Assembly: GCF_947179515.1 (NCBI RefSeq)
Contig: NC_067477.1
Coordinates: 70,188,801 to 70,252,800 of the forward strand
Direction: 5' to 3'
DNA length: 64,000 nt
Source of the DNA: Apodemus sylvaticus
Taxonomy: Eukaryota; Chordata; Mammalia; Rodentia; Muridae
The notes beneath the pieces were generated by a model. The model did not search any database. It saw nothing but the letters and a program-made list of their open reading frames with translations, and was not told the origin of the DNA. This document shows positions 1 through 11,439 of the stretch, piece after piece. Numbering within the stretch: position 1 is the first letter of the stretch; the number at the start of each line of letters is the position of its first letter. The position numbers were made by a program, and so were the translations under genes.

Positions 1-63
1 ACATCATTCTTATATTTTATGGTTGTGAGCCTAGCCTTTAATGGCTGAGCCATCTCTCCAGTC
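1..63 (-). mobile_element. B2-type SINE, 5' part
   Basis: The reverse complement starts GGACTGGAGAGATGGCTCAGCC, the B2 head with its Pol III A box. The copy continues off the left edge and appears internally shortened. Confidence 0.6.
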
Positions 64-257
64 CAACAAGATTCTTACCATCCGAAAAATCTTTGCAACT
101 GATGAATGAGTGCTGACAGTGAAACACCACATTAGTAGTGTTATAAAGTGTATAGCACCACATTAGGAGTGCTATAAAGACACCTCTCTCAAGCCCACTG
201 TGTCTCACCTTATTCATTACATTTGAATTCCATTGTTTAAGTCCTGAGCAGTGTGTG

Positions 258-352
258 GTAGGACACACAGGATCTCAGCACTTGAGGGGCTGAGTCAAGG
301 AAACTGCAAGTTTAAGGCCAGCCTGGGCTACTAAGTGAAAACCTCTCTGGGG
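258..352 (+). mobile_element. Diverged B1-like SINE fragment
   Basis: ATCTCAGCACTTGAGGGGCTGAG and GGCCAGCCTGGGCTACTAAGTGA match the middle of B1 with many substitutions. Confidence 0.5.
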
Positions 353-704
353 CGGGGAAAAGTTCAAGTTTTTAGAACTATCTGTCCCTGACATACTTGG
401 CTTGCTCCTCTCTCCAGGTTTACCAGGATAGTTCCTCTTTGCTAATCCAGATCCCTCATGTTTCCTCCCAAGCTCTGTTCTTTAAGTAAGCCTTGTGCTA
501 CAGCCCGCATGACTGCTTATGCCCAATTCTAAAAGCTTAGGTTTTTGTTTTGTTTTGTTTTTTGGGTTTTTTTTTTTTTTTTATCCTGTTGGCTTTCTCA
601 GCTGTGGTTGAAGGCACAGGAGCAGAAACCAGAAACCTTGCATTTAATAGGTATGTGTGGTGTTGTATTGATCAGGTCTGGATGATAATTTTTTAAGCAA
701 ATAG

Positions 705-865
705 TTTTAAATTTTATTTTGATTACATTTATTTACTTTATGTTGGGGGGGAACACATATGTGTCATGTCATGAGTGTGGAGGCCACAGGACAACTTGCA
801 GGAATTGATTCTCTTCTTGCACCATGTGGTCCCTACGGACCTTTGCCCACTGATCCATCTGGATA
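705..865 (-). mobile_element. B3-like SINE
   Basis: The reverse orientation shows the B3 body (GAGGCCACAGGACAACTTGCAGGA on plus, and CACTGATCCATCTGGATAGCC near the head). The T-rich left end on plus is its A-rich tail. Confidence 0.6.
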
Positions 866-2069
866 GCCAAGGATTTTTTTACTTTAAAATCTTGAAGCCC
901 AGTAAAGAGAACAGTTAGAAGACCTTATATACTTATATATTTGCTAATCAGCATTTCTACATTGCTCCTGCTCATAAACAAAGCAAAGCAAAGAAGATGA
1001 TAAGAAGAGATCATCAATCTGGAATCAAAAGTCTCTATCCTGCATCTACACTGCTCAGGGATATGACTTAACTACTGGAGTCAAGGATATTTTCAGTGAT
1101 GGAACTGAATCTGTGCACATGAGTAAGCACTTTAGCTCTGAGTTATAGTGCCAGGCCTGGATATGGGTCTTGGTGGGTGTTTTCCCTCTTGTTAGGTGGA
1201 TGACAAGACTCTTAGTATTATTAGAATTGTAAAACATCCTTCTGCTGCAAATTACAAAGTCTCCCCTTCCTTCTGACTAAGAGCAGGGTACACACTGGCT
1301 GGAAGCAGGTTTTGTAAGAGTTGCATACCCATGCACAAATGGTCCTATATGATACCTCTCTATCTACCAGAATCATGACTTTCACCACATAAATGCAGGT
1401 ACTATGTCAATTTTCTTACTACCCAGTTCTAAATAAAAGGAAGCCTACTTTCAGTAAAGAGAACGTGGATTTAATACATCCTTTTCATATTTCTTTATCT
1501 TTACATAACAACCTATTGTATACCATTACCTCACTGCCACCCCCATCAACAGTGAAGCAGAAATTTTTATTATTATCCAGCAAGCAAAGTTTGTGTAGAC
1601 ATTGTAATGAAGCCTAACAATCCCTGGCTAACCCAATGACTTCTAATGGAAAACATCAATGTGGAAGTGTCAGAGAGATAGACAGCGTGCTACAGCAGGG
1701 TTGACTGTTACCTTATCAGGAATAGGACACAGAAAATCAGTGACCACTGTTGCTTTGTTTTATTCCCTCTGAATTCCTTTAAGCATGATTCCTTCAAGCT
1801 CAGTTCAAGATAAGACACATAGTAGCCTCAGGGCGCTAGTCAGAGAGCCAACTGAGTATCTGGGATACTCCTTATATACCCTCGATTAACCAAGCATTAC
1901 TGATTTAAGTATCTTTTCTGTCCCCCACTGCAAAGAGGATTTGTATGTGTATCTTAGCATGCAACTGCAGTAAACAAGAAAAGAACACTTTTGATGTGAC
2001 ACCAATGCCATATTTTTGCCTGCATCCTCTAGAGGACTGAAGATTTCTGCATTTAGGGTATCTTGATTT

Positions 2070-2165
2070 GCTGGCTATGTTGTTGCTGTTGGTGGTAGTG
2101 TTGTTGTTGTTGTTGTTGTTGCTGTTGTTCCTCCTCCTGTTCCTCCTTCTTCTTTCTTCTTCTTT
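2070..2165 (+). repeat. TGT/TCC/TTC-rich simple repeat
   Basis: A run of TTG triplets (about 2098-2131) grades into CTCCTC and TTCTTC runs immediately before a MaLR-like LTR. Confidence 0.85.
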
Positions 2166-2540
2166 ATCAACTTGACACAAATTAGAGTTATCTGGTGAGA
2201 GGAACCTTAACTGAGAAAAAATGTCTCTATCATATGGAGGCCTGTAGGCAAGTCTATAGGGAATTTTCTTGAGTTGGCTGACGAGGTGCCACCTGTTGGG
2301 AAGTGATCCTGGCTTTATAAGGAAGCAAATCAAAAGCCCCAGGAGAAGAAGGCAGCAAGCATTAGTCTTTTAAGGCCTCCGCATCCATTCCTGAGTTCAG
2401 ATTCCTGCTTTAAGTTTCTGCCCTGATTTTTCTTAGTGATGGGCTGTTAACTGGAAGTGGAAGCTAAATAAACCCTCCCCCCACCACTCGCCTTCAGTTG
2501 TGATTTTATCACAGAAATAGAAATGTAACTAAGAAATAGG
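2165..2540 (+). mobile_element. MaLR-type solo LTR
   Basis: It begins with TATCAACTTGACACA, continues with the block GGAACCTTAACTGAGAAAA, has AAATAAACCC as poly(A) signal near the end, and finishes near GTAACTAAGA. This is the common rodent ERVL-MaLR LTR pattern. Subfamily (MT or ORR1 group) is not resolved. Confidence 0.65.
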
Positions 2541-3879
2541 GTATCAACACCTCTCCATATGACTGCAGATGGGGTGATCTTAATATTGTTTACATCCTTA
2601 CCCATGGCCTTACTTCTCAAAAGAAACTTAAGTAGCAATATGTAAGTGGTTTGATGCATTCTATATAAGAAATTTTCAGTGTGCCTTTCTACACAGAGGA
2701 TATATCAAATAATGGAATTACTGATTTGCAGGAGTTTAGACCTATTTATCAATTATTTTCTCCTTGGAAAGCAACAGGTTCATACTGGAGTGGAAAGGGA
2801 TGTGAAAGCTGACAGACACAGGAAACTTCCTCCTCCCAGGAGACTTTAGAGAGGACATCAACAGACAGTAAGACTAATAAATAATGCAGGAGTGGGGGTC
2901 AGAATCTAAGTATCTGGCATTGCAGAAATGGCACCAAATTTGGAACTTTCCACAGTGACAATACTCCTAAAGTATCTTTTAATTCTTCTAGAGTAAAACA
3001 TTATACTTGCCAAGGATTAAAAACAGAATTATTTAACTTGGGGAAGACTATATTCTTTTTGCTATTCCCCAGATCGAAATACTAAGGCCTATTTTCAAAT
3101 CCAGTTGGTTTTGTTATCAATGATGGCTTAGCTAACAAGAAAATAAGCTAAGCTAGCCAACGGACAGAAGGCTAAGAAAAGCCCACTGAGATAAAACCAT
3201 GATCCCTCTCACCATCGGGTACCAAGGTCCTGCAACAAGCCTCAGAGGAACACAGACCTGCTGATCCCAAAGAATGTTATCAGAGCCATGACCCTGAAAT
3301 CTTTCAGGACCTTAGATCCCAGAGAAGCCAGGAGTGTGATACTAGCCCAAAGGTCTTTGAACAACTGTAGAGCTTCACAGATCACTACACTAAACAGCAG
3401 GAGGCCTCGCTGGGAGAAGTGAGGCATTAGAAAAAGCCATGTGGAATGCTGGGAATCCTCAGACACACCTCAGCCTGATAACAAAACTTGACTCCAGTCC
3501 TAGACATGAAAGATACCAGATCCAGAGAGGGGGAGAGGGAAAAAAAAACCTGAGAAAAACCTCAGTTTCTGCCATTCTGGAGATAAAGACTAAGACACAT
3601 AACAGATGGGATGGGGCGGGGCAGAGGATTTAATAAGATTCATTATTGGGATTAGGTCTTCATGTGGTTTAAACCAGCCTATGCAGGCAGAAAGGGAAGG
3701 AAGCCATGCTGCTCTGGCTCCTCACACTTCAGAGTGCACAGCACAGCACGGTGGACAAAACTGCTGGAGCCTTACATGCACAAGCTGTGGAAGAAGCACC
3801 ACGGTGGGGGAACTCAGCTGTGGGGCTGTGACTCCACAAGTCAGTATCACAAAGTCAGGGCCAAAGAAAGAACAGCCTA
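2541..3879. other. No recognised gene or repeat
   Basis: Unrecognised sequence. It contains several short shadow frames (3242-3466, 3439-3633, 3606-4040) without codon structure I can relate to a protein. Confidence 0.4.
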
Positions 3880-4195
3880 ACAACTGTACAAATGTAATAT
3901 TAGAGTTTAAAAAGATCCTGACCTTACCTTACCAAAAAAGCAATCAGAGAGTAAAGAGACAGCCCATAAAATGGAAGATGATCTCTGCCAAATATTATTC
4001 ATCTGACAGTAGATTCATATCTAAAATATATAAAAACTAAAAAATGAACAAAAGAGTAAATAATATACCCAATAAACAGAATGGACAACGGAATGAACAC
4101 TTTTCAAATGAAGTATAAATGGCTAATAAATACATAAAAGAAGTCTAATATCCTTAGCCACCAGGGAAATGCAAATCAAAATTATACTGCAATTC
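3880..4195 (+). mobile_element. L1 ORF2 3' fragment
   Basis: Matches the degraded C-terminal region of rodent L1 ORF2: AAGAGACAGCCCATAAAATG, CATCTGACAGTAGATT and CACCAGGGAAATGCAAATCA in the right order. It stops abruptly against an oppositely oriented L1 tail. Confidence 0.8.
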
Positions 4196-4196
4196 C

Positions 4197-5050
4197 ATTT
4201 TTTCTTTTATTGAAAATAGGTTTTTCTCATACACTATATCCTAATTAAGGTTTCCCTCCCTCCCTCTACTCTTCCCAGTTCTTCCCCAACTCCCCTCCAA
4301 CCCAGATCCACCCCCTCCCTCTCCCTTTCTCTCATTAGAAAACAAACAGGCTTCAAAGGGATAATAAGAAAATAATAAAACAAAAACTAAAACATCAGAA
4401 TAGGACAAAACAAATAGAAGGAGCCCAAGAAAAGGCACAAGAAACAGATAAGGTGCAGAGACCCATTCATTTGCACACTCAGAAATCCCACAAAAACACA
4501 AGCTGGAAGCCATAATATACACAAAGAATCTGCAGGGTTTAAAAAAAAATTAAGAATATAAATAAAAATGTTCAAAGTGCTAACACATTCCATTGAGTTT
4601 GTTTTCTGTCACCATCTACTGCTACACATGATGCCCAGTCTCAAGAGTAGTTTGTTTCCCTAGTGAGACTCCATTGAAGGAAACTATATTTTCATTGCAA
4701 GTGGTTTTCAATCAGACCTAGTTTCTGGGGTAGGGATGGGGCATGTGCCCACGTCACCGGTCAGCTCTAGGACCCCATCTGGTGCAGACCTGTGCAGGCT
4801 CCGTGCCTGCTGCTTCAGTCTCTGTGAGTTCATTTTGGTGTTTTCCATGTTGATTTAGAGGCCTGGTTTATATGGTATCCTTCTTCCCCTCTGGCTCTTA
4901 CACTGTTTTCACCTCCTCCTCTTCAGAGTTTCCTGAGCCCTGAGGAGAGGCATTTGATAGAGATGTCCCGTTTAAGGGTTTAAGGCCAAGTGTTCTAAGG
5001 TCTCTCACTCTTTGCATGTTGTCTGGCTGTAGGTCTGGTATAGGAGCGCT
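4197..5050 (-). mobile_element. L1 3' UTR, reverse orientation
   Basis: The reverse complement ends ...ATAGTGTATGAGAAAAACC...TTTTCAATAAAA, the canonical rodent L1 3' end. Upstream lie the polypurine and CAGAGACTGAAGCAGCAGGC blocks of the 3' UTR. It inserted at the end of the plus-strand ORF2 fragment. Confidence 0.75.
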
Positions 5051-5307
5051 TTTTCCCTTACTAAAGCATGTCAATTTGGATGGTGTTTTATACCTTTCCA
5101 TAGGTGTAATCTATCACCAAAATGGTTTCTACTATCTGATTATGGCAAATACATTGGAGGCCCTGTACTTTTCCATCAAGTTACTCCTTACTCTTGGGTC
5201 ACTTTTTCTTTCTGTTCTCCTTTTCCATCCCTCTTTCCCATGTCTCCTAATTTCTTCTATTCATAAGTGCCTTGCTCTGTCTCTGAGGAAAAGGAACGCA
5301 AATTGTT

Positions 5308-5327
5308 GTTCCTGGGTTTCAGCACCA
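5308..5327 (-). other. tRNA-Phe-like retroviral primer binding site
   Basis: On the minus strand TGGTGCTGAAACCCAGGAAC matches the tRNA-Phe primer binding site used by IAP-type elements with two differences. It lies two bases beyond the LTR end, as expected of a provirus 5' LTR. Confidence 0.65.
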
Positions 5328-5329
5328 AA

Positions 5330-5525
5330 TGTTGGGTTCATAAAAAGAGAAAGAAGTTAAGAGAATGATATACGGCGGTGTGGAGGAGAAGGGGGTGCCT
5401 AGGCGGGCCCATGCCCAGGACACCCTTTCCCCCTGAGGGACCAGAAGCACACATACATGGTATAGAATAGAGTTTATTCAGGGCAGAGGATGGGAGTTAA
5501 TGAGGTAGTGGAGCCAGAGAAAGGC

Positions 5526-5601
<76 letters not shown>

Positions 5602-5898
5602 GGAGGCCGGCCATGACCAGGTGGAGAGGGGTGGAGGGGAGGAGGAGAGCCCAAGAGAGGCAGAGAGGTGAGAGTGCCAAGAGGCAAGAGTAAGAGCGAT
5701 TAGAGAGGGGGGAGGGGCAAGTAGCCCCTTTTATAGTGGCCAGGTCTATGGGGAGGGGCATACCTGGCTGCCCCAGGTAATTGTGGGGTGGAGCTTAGAC
5801 AGAATACTAACACGAATCAACATTTAAGTCATCAGAGTCTCAGAGGGACAAGACAAGACTACAATTCCTGGTACCACCACTATTTGACATCTTACACA
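5330..5898 (-). mobile_element. ERV LTR (class II-like) with following PBS
   Basis: The minus-strand LTR begins TGTGTAAGATG and ends GAACCCAACA, so it has the TG...CA ends of an LTR (569 bp). It holds TATAAAAGGGG near 5735 and AATAAA near 5472. A long CT repeat lies between them in the transcribed part. The PBS follows outside. Sequence 5050-5307 may be leftover 5' internal DNA, but no viral gene is readable there. Family not assigned. Confidence 0.7.
5527..5600 (+). repeat. (GA)n microsatellite inside the LTR
   Basis: About 35 uninterrupted GA units, CT in the LTR sense, directly upstream of the LTR poly(A) signal. Confidence 0.95.
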
Positions 5899-6679
5899 GT
5901 ATGATTTCATTTAGCACTGTTAAACTGACAGAAGTCCCAATCTTTTCTTTCCAATTTACCAAAGGCCCCTCCTAAGAATGATAGCAAAGGGAAAGAAGAA
6001 CTTCCCCATCTTGCTACAAATGAATTAATGGCAGGTGGGTTGAGTGAAAGTCCTGTGTGTAGGCAAGGAGATGGAGTATCAGCCCGATGAGCCTTCCCTA
6101 CCCACCAGAAAGAGGAGGCTAACATACATGCTTATGTAAGCAGGCAGATCTATTCTCCCAGACTTTTATCTGTTTCCATTTATTTATCTCAGAGTTTACA
6201 GTAGCAGGATTCAAGGACAAATTCTCTTTTGCTCATAGAAAATCATCATTCACTCCAGGAAGCCCAAAGGCATCACCAAAATAAAAGAAAATAAGGAGCA
6301 AGAAAAGAGTGGTAGGAAGAACCAAATCCATTAGTGTTTAACTTTTCTCCCAGAGCAGGAGTAGTAATTTGTCTGGCTTGTAACGTAACCCTCTAGCATC
6401 ATTGTTACTAAGGAAATTAATAGTAGACCCATGATCTCTTCCTTAATAAAAGAATTAAATTAGAAATCTTAAGAAGGTAATTCAACTGCATATGGTAGAA
6501 CTCTGAAAACAGACTGAAACCCTCCTCTGACTATTTCTTTGTGGCCTTCAGCAAACCTCTTAGAGCTTCAGTTTCCTGTCTATGGAGAAAAGGATTCGTT
6601 TGTTATAGTGCCTCCTATCACTGGCTCTCTTCATGTGTGTATGGTCTTTTGATCAAGAAAATTTTCTTTCTTCCATCTT

Positions 6680-7130
6680 TGTACAGAGCCATATTGGGGC
6701 AGTCTTGCACTTGGTCAGAGTTTGACTTTGGTCAAGGTTAACTTCTCCCAGTTAGCCAGGATCCTTCTCCACCCAGGGTGGAGCCCTCGAAGTAAAGGTT
6801 AAGTTCATTGTTCCTCCAGGTCTAGGAATTCCTGAATTAAGCAGGTGACCCACCCAGCTGCCGGAGCAGTCAAGACGAGGACCTCCAAGAGAAGCTAGAC
6901 AACTTCCACCGGAACTCAGCCTGGAGTCTGGGGGGAAGGGTTTGCCCAAACTGTTAAAAGGTCTGGCGCCATTAAAGTTTCCGGCTTTGATCAGTGAATA
7001 TTGTCTTAGCCGCACTTCTTTTCGCCCCTCTTCCCTATTTATTCCTCAGCTTCTGTTCCAGAAACCCACTTCGTAATAGCTGCAGGCAGCTATGGAACCC
7101 TACACATCTTCTTCCACCAGGAAAGATGGT
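6680..7130. mobile_element. Probable ERV LTR fragments
   Basis: The segment GAGCCATATTGGGGCAGTCTTG...GAGTTTGACTTTGGTCA resembles the head of the LTR at 7255. The later part has LTR-like features (GGCGCCATTAAAG, then a T/C-rich stretch and CAGCTTCTGTTCCAG). Orientation and family are uncertain. Confidence 0.4.
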
Positions 7131-7175
7131 TCATTCCCATCTCCTATCCCCATACTAGCCATGGTCTAACACCTC

Positions 7176-7254
7176 TGAGATGGTTAATCTTGGTTGTCAA
7201 TTTGATGGAATTCAGACTCAACATAGAAACAAACCTCTTGACATGTCAGTAAGG
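7176..7254 (+). mobile_element. MaLR-like LTR, left part
   Basis: TGGTTAATCTTGGTTGTCAA and the CAGACTCAACATAGAAACAAACC block are the start of an old MaLR-type LTR that resumes at 7766 after a nested insertion. Confidence 0.6.
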
Positions 7255-7765
7255 TGTAGAGAGCCTTATTGGGGTGCTGTGCCACCTGGCAGGAGTCTGA
7301 CATTGGCTGAGGAGTTTGACATTGACCAAGGACAAGGAAATGGGCTGCTGGGCAGGAATCTGACCTCAGGGCATGACAAAGAAGTAAGTCCAGGCAGGAA
7401 TCTGACTGTAGGGTGGGGCAAAGAAGCAGGCTTCAGTCATGACTATGACTTTAAGCTAGGACAAAGAAGCAGGCTCTGACGTCTAGATCCTTAGAAACAG
7501 CCAACACTAGAGTAATCATGGGGCTTTGTGTTTATTGTCTCACTTGTTCCTTGACTATTGTCTTGCTTGTTCCTCATTGTACTACTATCTATCTTAATAC
7601 TTGCATGCAATTAAAATGGTATAAAAGTGGATTGGAAATTATTAAACCCGCCTTCAGTCTCAAAATTGACTGGGGTCATGCTGCAGTTCTGTCTAATTCC
7701 CTCTTTCTTTTTAATCCTCACTCCTGCGCTGGAAAACCAGTTGACTGACTGAGCTGGCTTGGTCA
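7255..7765 (+). mobile_element. ERV solo LTR nested in the MaLR-like element
   Basis: Starts TGTAGAGAGCC and ends GGCTTGGTCA (511 bp). It contains repeated CAGGAATCTGAC motifs (U3), TATAAAAGTGG at about 7620 and ATTAAACC at about 7642. Flanking GTAAGG and GTGAAGG look like a decayed target-site duplication. No internal viral sequence remains. Confidence 0.65.
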
Positions 7766-8035
7766 GTGAAGGATCATCTAGATTAGGTTAACTGAGGCAG
7801 GACACCCTACCCTAAATATGGGTGACACTATTGCACACACACACACACACACCCTGGCCAAATGAATGTAAAAAGAGGAGGAAGCTAAGCACCTGCTCAG
7901 CAACTCACCACCTTAAGGTTGGGCTGCCATGATGGACTGAACCCTCAAACTGGGAGCCAAAATAACCCCTTCCTGCTGTAGTTGCTTTTATCAGGTGTTT
8001 TGTCCCAGCAGCACAGTAGATCAATACACCCTACA
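7766..8035 (+). mobile_element. MaLR-like LTR, right part
   Basis: Continues the element cut at 7254: GGTTAACTGAGGCAGGACACC, CCATGATGGACTGAACCCTC, GAGCCAAAATAACCC, ending near the CAGCAGCACAGTAGATCAATACAC block. A CA repeat (7833-7851) sits inside. Confidence 0.6.
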
Positions 8036-8039
8036 ATGG

Positions 8040-11000
8040 AAGCATCTGAGATCTAGATGCACACTCTCACTCCTTCCATCTTTCCTTGAATCCAATATGC
8101 TACATGACACAACTTCTTAATGGTGGCTTCCGGCAAAGGAAGATGATGTTTGCTTATAGCTCACAGATCTGCTTGGCGATGAGCTCTCATCACAAATACC
8201 TCAGATAAAAGAATCCATTTTAAACTATAAAACAGAACGTGAATACCAAACTTATTATAATTGGACACTTTGCGTCTACCACTGAGAAATTAATTATTCA
8301 TACCTCATGATTCTTCTCAGGTCATTTGTGGATCCAACATATACTTTGAGCCTCAGGGGATTCAGTCTTTTCAATCCTTGTTCTGTCTTGGCAAGAAACA
8401 TCACATTATTATACACTATACTTGCCTTAAAAGGTACCAATATTCCTTAACTTGCCACCAAAATTCACTGATTCAAATCTGAATGTAAGATATACTTCTT
8501 CATTTAAAAGAGGCTTAGGAAACTCATATGTTCATTTTTTTATTAGTAAGAGAAGATCTTCAGAGACCCTTAAACCTGATCTACAAATGGTGGTCACAAT
8601 TTGCTAACACTCTGTTCTTGTAAGATGAAAATCTTCTTACATGGTCAGGACCAGAAATAATAATTAAATATCACTTTGAGATTCTTTTTTGAAAGGTTTC
8701 ATAATAATCCCATCCTCGTGGGCCAACTCATGGGATTGCCTACATCATAAAAAAAAATGTTCTACGTGTGAAATACATAAAATGTAGCATGTTATCAGAA
8801 CTCTCTGCCCCAGTTGGGAGGAAAGATGCCTTAGGAAGAAGTCAATTGCAGAAGCTTTTTAAATGATAGTTAAGGACTGTTGTGAGCAGTTGAAATGATA
8901 GAGATTTAAACAAGAAGAAATGATTAAAAAGAGAAAGAAGTAGAGACACTGTGAGTGAGATGAACACTGTATGTCACAAGTTCTCCAGGCTCTGGAACTT
9001 CAGCACTCCAAATGGCTATCATGAAAACCTTATTTTCTGGTGGATCTCAAGTTCTTTTCTACCTACAACACCAGAGTCCACCTATAAACTGCCCTGTGCT
9101 ATTCTCTAAATGCAGCAGACTTAAGAACACACTCTCTGTTCCCTAGTTCTTCTGTGTAACTCTTGTATCCCCCCCCCCCAAAGTTACCAATTTCTTCTGT
9201 TGGACAGTCCTGACACTGGTTGTATTTTGATGCTAATTCCGCTTTCCCAGGAGGGGCTGCAGAGGAGGACTGAATCACATACACCAGTGACTTCTTGTGA
9301 ACCTTCTCCTCATCTTAACTTGTAAAATAAAGATTAGAACTGGTGATTGGGAAGTGGAAGGGAAGGTGGAACTGAAAAGTTTGGGGATAAGGGGAAGAGG
9401 AGAGAAAGAAGGGGGAGAAGGGAAAGAAAATGGAGGGAGAGGAAGACGATCCAGATTCTGCATGGCTTTAAATAGCCACAGGTAGCTATGGATATCTTAT
9501 AAGGGATGGATAATTACAGGACAATTTGTCTTATCTAGGTGGGCAATTTATATCAATATCAATTGGTTCTGAGTTCACTGTGTGGGCATTCTGTGGGGTG
9601 AGGATTTACTGATATAAATAAGACTTATAAATTCCAAGCCTCTAGAGTTTTGCTTTTACCAGGTTACTGGAATTTGAGACCTCTGACCACAGCAGGTGGA
9701 AGGCTGGGAATGTGATCAGAATCCGCAACAGGAGAACTGCAATCAGTCTCTGTGTGGGGCTAGCCAAGAGGCAGTGACTAGGCCAGTGAGTAGCTGGGTA
9801 TAGGATGGTGCCACTTTTTAAATATTTTCTGCAAGTCATTCATATACCTATGTTTACTGTCTATGTATGAATGGAGTAGAAACGGTGCCTCAGAGTCAGG
9901 CAATTTGGTAAATTCCGTGATGTCCAACAGAGAAATTCATCAAAAGCCTCCCTGCTTCTAAACCTAAAGTCCTAACAGGTGAACTCATCAGCCTCACCCC
10001 TCAGGCATAAGGCAAATTCCACATGGTGTCTGAATCTTATTAGCTGCATGATCAATTTAGGGATGGTGTTATCAAAGGAGGGCTTCTGTAGAAAAAAAGC
10101 TTGGCTGAGAGTCAAATCTATTCAGGGATAGTTTTAGGACATCACTAGCTAGAGAAAAAGGCTCAGTTATGATTCAGCTAAAAGAGAAGGCTTACACTTT
10201 ACCTGTCAGCTGCATGTTGCATTACGAACAGAAGCCCAGCCTCTGATGTTTCTTCCAGCAACCATGGCATGACTTGGTACTAGGCCCTCACCTTCTCTTC
10301 AGCCAACCTATTGAGATCCCCAGTATAGGATTCAACAGCATCCTGTCTGAAAAGATGGATGTTAACAACATGACTGTCTTACCCAAGGTGCAGGTAAACC
10401 TGGAAAGAGACTATAGATGTGTTCTAGAAGGACTATCCCAGTTTTGGTATAGGCTGGATTTCAGATACCATCCATAACACACAGCCATAGAGACTGCCTC
10501 ATCCCTTATGTCAGAGGCTATAAATAAGATAGTTTCTAGGCTGTTTGACCCAAAGTAGTCCTCATTTGGCCTGCTGCGTTGGGGCATCAATCAATACCAG
10601 ACAAGAAAAGAAGAAAGGGTGTTAAGAAGAACAAGGATGGAGAAAACCCAGTGCCCTTGGCAAGACTCACATTGCTATGCCAACAACACCCTGTCATCTT
10701 TACAGACAGGACAGCTCCTATGATCCAACAATCTCCTATTAAAACTTTCAATCACCACCATCTATCTCTAAAAAGAAAATCAAGAACAACATGGGGTTAT
10801 TTGCCCTGTTTTTATTGTGAATCCAACAATGACTAGGCATAACCAATGAAAAAAAGGTCAGAGCAATAAAGATATCAAAATGAATAGGGAAAAAAACTCT
10901 CAAATCGGGATAGATGATTCCTAAGAGAAGAAGGGGGGGGGGAGGAATTGTCTTGCAAACCCAGAGAGAGAAGAGGAAATTCCACAGTCCTGACATCAAG

Positions 11001-11210
11001 ATCACTATAGCCAGACCCTAAGCAAGCTATTCACAAATACAGGAGCTAAACGTATAACCTATCATAAAGAGCATGGGCCCTACCACCCTGGTACTAGGCA
11101 CTGAGAGAACTGGAGTTCTGGGAATTGGGATACTGACAACTATTGCAAGAGGAATAAGTGAGGAGAGCAGGGAAGGAAGGTATCTCTCAAAGCAGAAAGA
11201 AAAGAGCTGG
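8040..11210. other. No gene recognised
   Basis: Mostly unrecognised. Notable items are a C9 run near 9171-9179 and a purine-rich GGAAG/GGGAGAA tract (9345-9445) whose mirrored frames explain the two 62-codon shadow ORFs there. Confidence 0.4.
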
Positions 11211-11214
11211 AGAG

Positions 11215-11435
11215 TAGATCAGCACTTAAGAGCACTGGCTGCTATTCCAAAGGACCCCAGTTCAGTTCCTAGCACTCAAGTATTGGCTCACAACCATCTA
11301 TAACTCTGGTTCCAGAGGCTCCAGCACCCTCTTCTGGCCTCTGCAGGCATTGCACACCATATAGTGTACAGACATACAAAGAAGCAGAACATTCATACAC
11401 GTAAAACAAAAATATATAAAATCTCAAAAAAAATC
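11215..11435 (+). mobile_element. B2/B3-like SINE
   Basis: AGAGCACTGGCTGC, GACCCCAGTTCAGTTCCTAGC, CTCACAACCATCTATAACTC and CACCCTCTTCTGGCCTCTGC occur in B2/B3 order, followed by an A-rich tail. Confidence 0.75.
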
Positions 11436-11439
11436 AAAA

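Noticed and set aside
3606..4040. 144-codon plus-strand frame
   Set aside because: It runs from unrecognised sequence into an L1 ORF2 fragment in the wrong frame, so it is a chance fusion.
5474..5761. Ser/Leu-repeat and Arg/Glu-repeat frames
   Set aside because: They are translations of the GA/CT microsatellite within an LTR.
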